Origin: Bradyrhizobium sp. RD5-C2
GTDB taxonomy: Bacteria > Pseudomonadota > Alphaproteobacteria > Rhizobiales > Xanthobacteraceae
NCBI RefSeq assembly: GCF_019972155.1
Contig: NZ_BOVL01000004.1
Coordinates: forward strand, 1 to 64,000
DNA length: 64,000 bases
Direction of reading: 5' to 3'
The notes below the pieces were generated by a model that searched no databases, was not told the origin of the DNA, and worked only from the letters and a program-made list of their open reading frames with translations. The position numbers were made by a program, and so were the translations under genes. Positions 62,612 through 64,000 of the stretch are shown piece after piece. Position 1 is the stretch's first letter. Each line of letters starts with the position of its first letter.

Positions 62612-64000
62612 TCAGTCGATGATGAAGCCGAAATTGACCGGCGTGGCGCCGATCGGCTCGGCACGGGCGGCAACGCCGTAGATGCGGTTGACGCGCGCCA
62701 GCAGCGCCGACTGCGCGTCGGAGGCCGGCGCGAAGCCGTCATCGGGACGCGACAATTCCTTCTGCGCAACTGCGCGCACCACATAGGGCGTCACGATGAC
62801 CATGAGCTCGGTCTCGTTGTTGACGAAGTCTTGGCTCCTGAACAGCTGCCCGAGCACCGGGATCTGATCGACGCCGGGCATTCCATTGATGGCCTGCTTG
62901 GTCTGCTCCTGGATCAATCCGGCCATCGCGATCGAGCCGCCGGAGGGCACTTCCAGCGTGGTGTCGGCGCGCCGGGTCTTGATCGAGGGAATGGTCGTGC
63001 CGCCCTGGCCGCCGGTCAACGCGTTGTCCATCGAGACTTCGGAAACCTCGGTCATCACCTTCAGGCTGATGCGCCCCTCGGACAGCACCACCGGGGTGAA
63101 GTTGAGCGAGATGCCGAACTTCTTGAAGCTGACGGTCTGGACGCAATTCCCGATCGTGCCTGTCGCCGAGGTCTGACAGGTGACGCCGGTCGGAATGGGA
63201 AACTCGCCGCCTGACACGAAGGTCGCGGACTCGCCGGAGATCGCCGTGAGGTTGGGCTCGGCCAGCGTCTTCACCACGCCCGCGCTCTCCATCGCGCGCA
63301 GCGTCGCGGTGACGGTCGGCACGCCGAGCTTGTTCAGGGCCGCGCCGGTCAGCATATTGTTGGCGAGCGGTCCGTTGTTGGCGGTGAAGGCGTTGGCGTT
63401 GTTGAAGACGACCGCGGCGGTACCGTAGTTCATGTTGGCACTGAGATCGACGCCGAGCTGCTTGACGACGTCGCGGCGCACTTCGGCGACGGTGACCTTC
63501 AGCATCACCTGGTCGCGGCCGCGCACCACGATGGAGTTGACGACCTTGTCGGCGCCGCCGACCAGCTTGGCTGCGATGTCGCCGGCCTGCTGCGCCTCGA
63601 CCGGGCTTGCCACGGTACCGGTCAGCACCACGCTCTCACCGACGCCCTCGATCTGGACGCCCGGCAGCATCTGCTTCAGTGCGGCACGCATGCCGTTGAG
63701 GTCGCGCTTGATCGCGATGTCGTAGGAGGCGACCTGGTTGCCGTCGGCGTCGAAGAAAACCACATTGGTCTGGCCGACCGCGGCGCCGATGATATAGGCG
63801 CGCTGCGCCGAGCGGATCACGGCGTTGGCGATCTTGGGATCGGCGACCAGGACGTCCTTGGCCTCGCGCGGCAGGTCGACCACCACCGACTTGCCGACGC
63901 CGAGCGAGACGAAGCGCGTCTTGGCGGCAATGCTGCTGGTCACCGCGACGTCCGCGTTCTTGTCGGGGTCGGTTGCGCTCGCGAGGGCAGGGATCAGCAT
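62612..64000 (-). CDS. cpaC: CpaC-type secretin (partial, cut by window edge)
   Basis: 462 residues are seen; the N-terminus lies beyond base 64000. The protein has the BON/N0-like domain (SVVVDLPREAKDVLVADPKIANAVI), a second N-domain with LKQMLPGVQIEGVGESVVLTG, and the secretin core (VQTVSFKKFGISLNFTPVVL and PVLGQLFRSQDF near the end). It forms the outer-membrane pore of the Tad pilus. The reading frame runs to the edge with only a signal-peptide tail left, so the start is outside. Confidence 0.92.
   Translation of the reverse strand: MLIPALASATDPDKNADVAVTSSIAAKTRFVSLGVGKSVVVDLPREAKDVLVADPKIANAVIRSAQRAYIIGAAVGQTNVVFFDADGNQVASYDIAIKRDLNGMRAALKQMLPGVQIEGVGESVVLTGTVASPVEAQQAGDIAAKLVGGADKVVNSIVVRGRDQVMLKVTVAEVRRDVVKQLGVDLSANMNYGTAAVVFNNANAFTANNGPLANNMLTGAALNKLGVPTVTATLRAMESAGVVKTLAEPNLTAISGESATFVSGGEFPIPTGVTCQTSATGTIGNCVQTVSFKKFGISLNFTPVVLSEGRISLKVMTEVSEVSMDNALTGGQGGTTIPSIKTRRADTTLEVPSGGSIAMAGLIQEQTKQAINGMPGVDQIPVLGQLFRSQDFVNNETELMVIVTPYVVRAVAQKELSRPDDGFAPASDAQSALLARVNRIYGVAARAEPIGATPVNFGFIID

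Overview
The window is a high-GC chromosomal segment of an alphaproteobacterium of the Nitrobacteraceae, most likely Bradyrhizobium or a close relative. The evidence is the gene order secG-pyrG-kdsA-eno-ftsB-pdhABC-lpdA, an E1-beta subunit of pyruvate dehydrogenase carrying its own lipoyl domain, a cpaC-cpaD-cpaE (Tad pilus) run, and several families of intergenic palindromic repeats that I associate with these genomes. No rRNA, CRISPR array, insertion sequence or integrase is visible. There is one complete tRNA gene, tRNA-Arg(UCU).

Layout. 0-7 kb: acetyltransferase plus XRE-cupin regulator, secG, pyrG, then a minus-strand unit of response regulator, histidine kinase and a phospholipid N-methyltransferase. 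7-15 kb: a NIPSNAP protein, an exported PAAR-like protein, kdsA, an MFS exporter, small conserved proteins, queF, eno, an MDR dehydrogenase and ddl. 15-24 kb: a quinone/FMN reductase, ftsB and the pyruvate dehydrogenase operon (pdhA, pdhB, a DUF5076 protein, pdhC, two small membrane proteins, lpdA), then a threonine-synthase-like enzyme. 24-32 kb: an orphan TctC-type binding protein, a lytic transglycosylase, an SMP-30 lactonase and a complete TRAP transporter. 32-40 kb: a zone rich in small secreted or hypothetical genes, plus the DgoK-DgoA pair for 2-dehydro-3-deoxygalactonate breakdown. 40-43.8 kb: a compact TetR-controlled segment bounded by tRNA-Arg and a 41-bp copy of the tRNA 3' end. 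44-55 kb: alpha-2-macroglobulin with penicillin-binding protein 1C, then an ArnT-like transferase, a PAP2 phosphatase, a polyprenyl-phosphate glycosyltransferase and a LAB_N protein that look like a lipid A or envelope-glycan modification set. 55-64 kb: an M23-family protein with an altered metal site, a Na/Pi cotransporter, a PilZ protein, a TPR lipoprotein and the cpaE-cpaD-cpaC run, with cpaC cut by the window edge.

The points most worth following up are regulatory and structural. (1) A 3.8-kb mini-island sits at tRNA-Arg, with two identical TetR-type operators inside it. (2) An almost identical CATTGC-N5-CATTGC direct repeat lies upstream of both the response regulator and the phospholipid methyltransferase, suggesting one regulon. 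(3) The XRE regulator appears to have a leaderless promoter whose -10 element lies inside a perfect palindrome. (4) An interspersed repeat supplies the stop codons of three genes. (5) The ftsB start codon is buried in a 10-bp hairpin. All functions are inferred from sequence reading alone; no database search was run.
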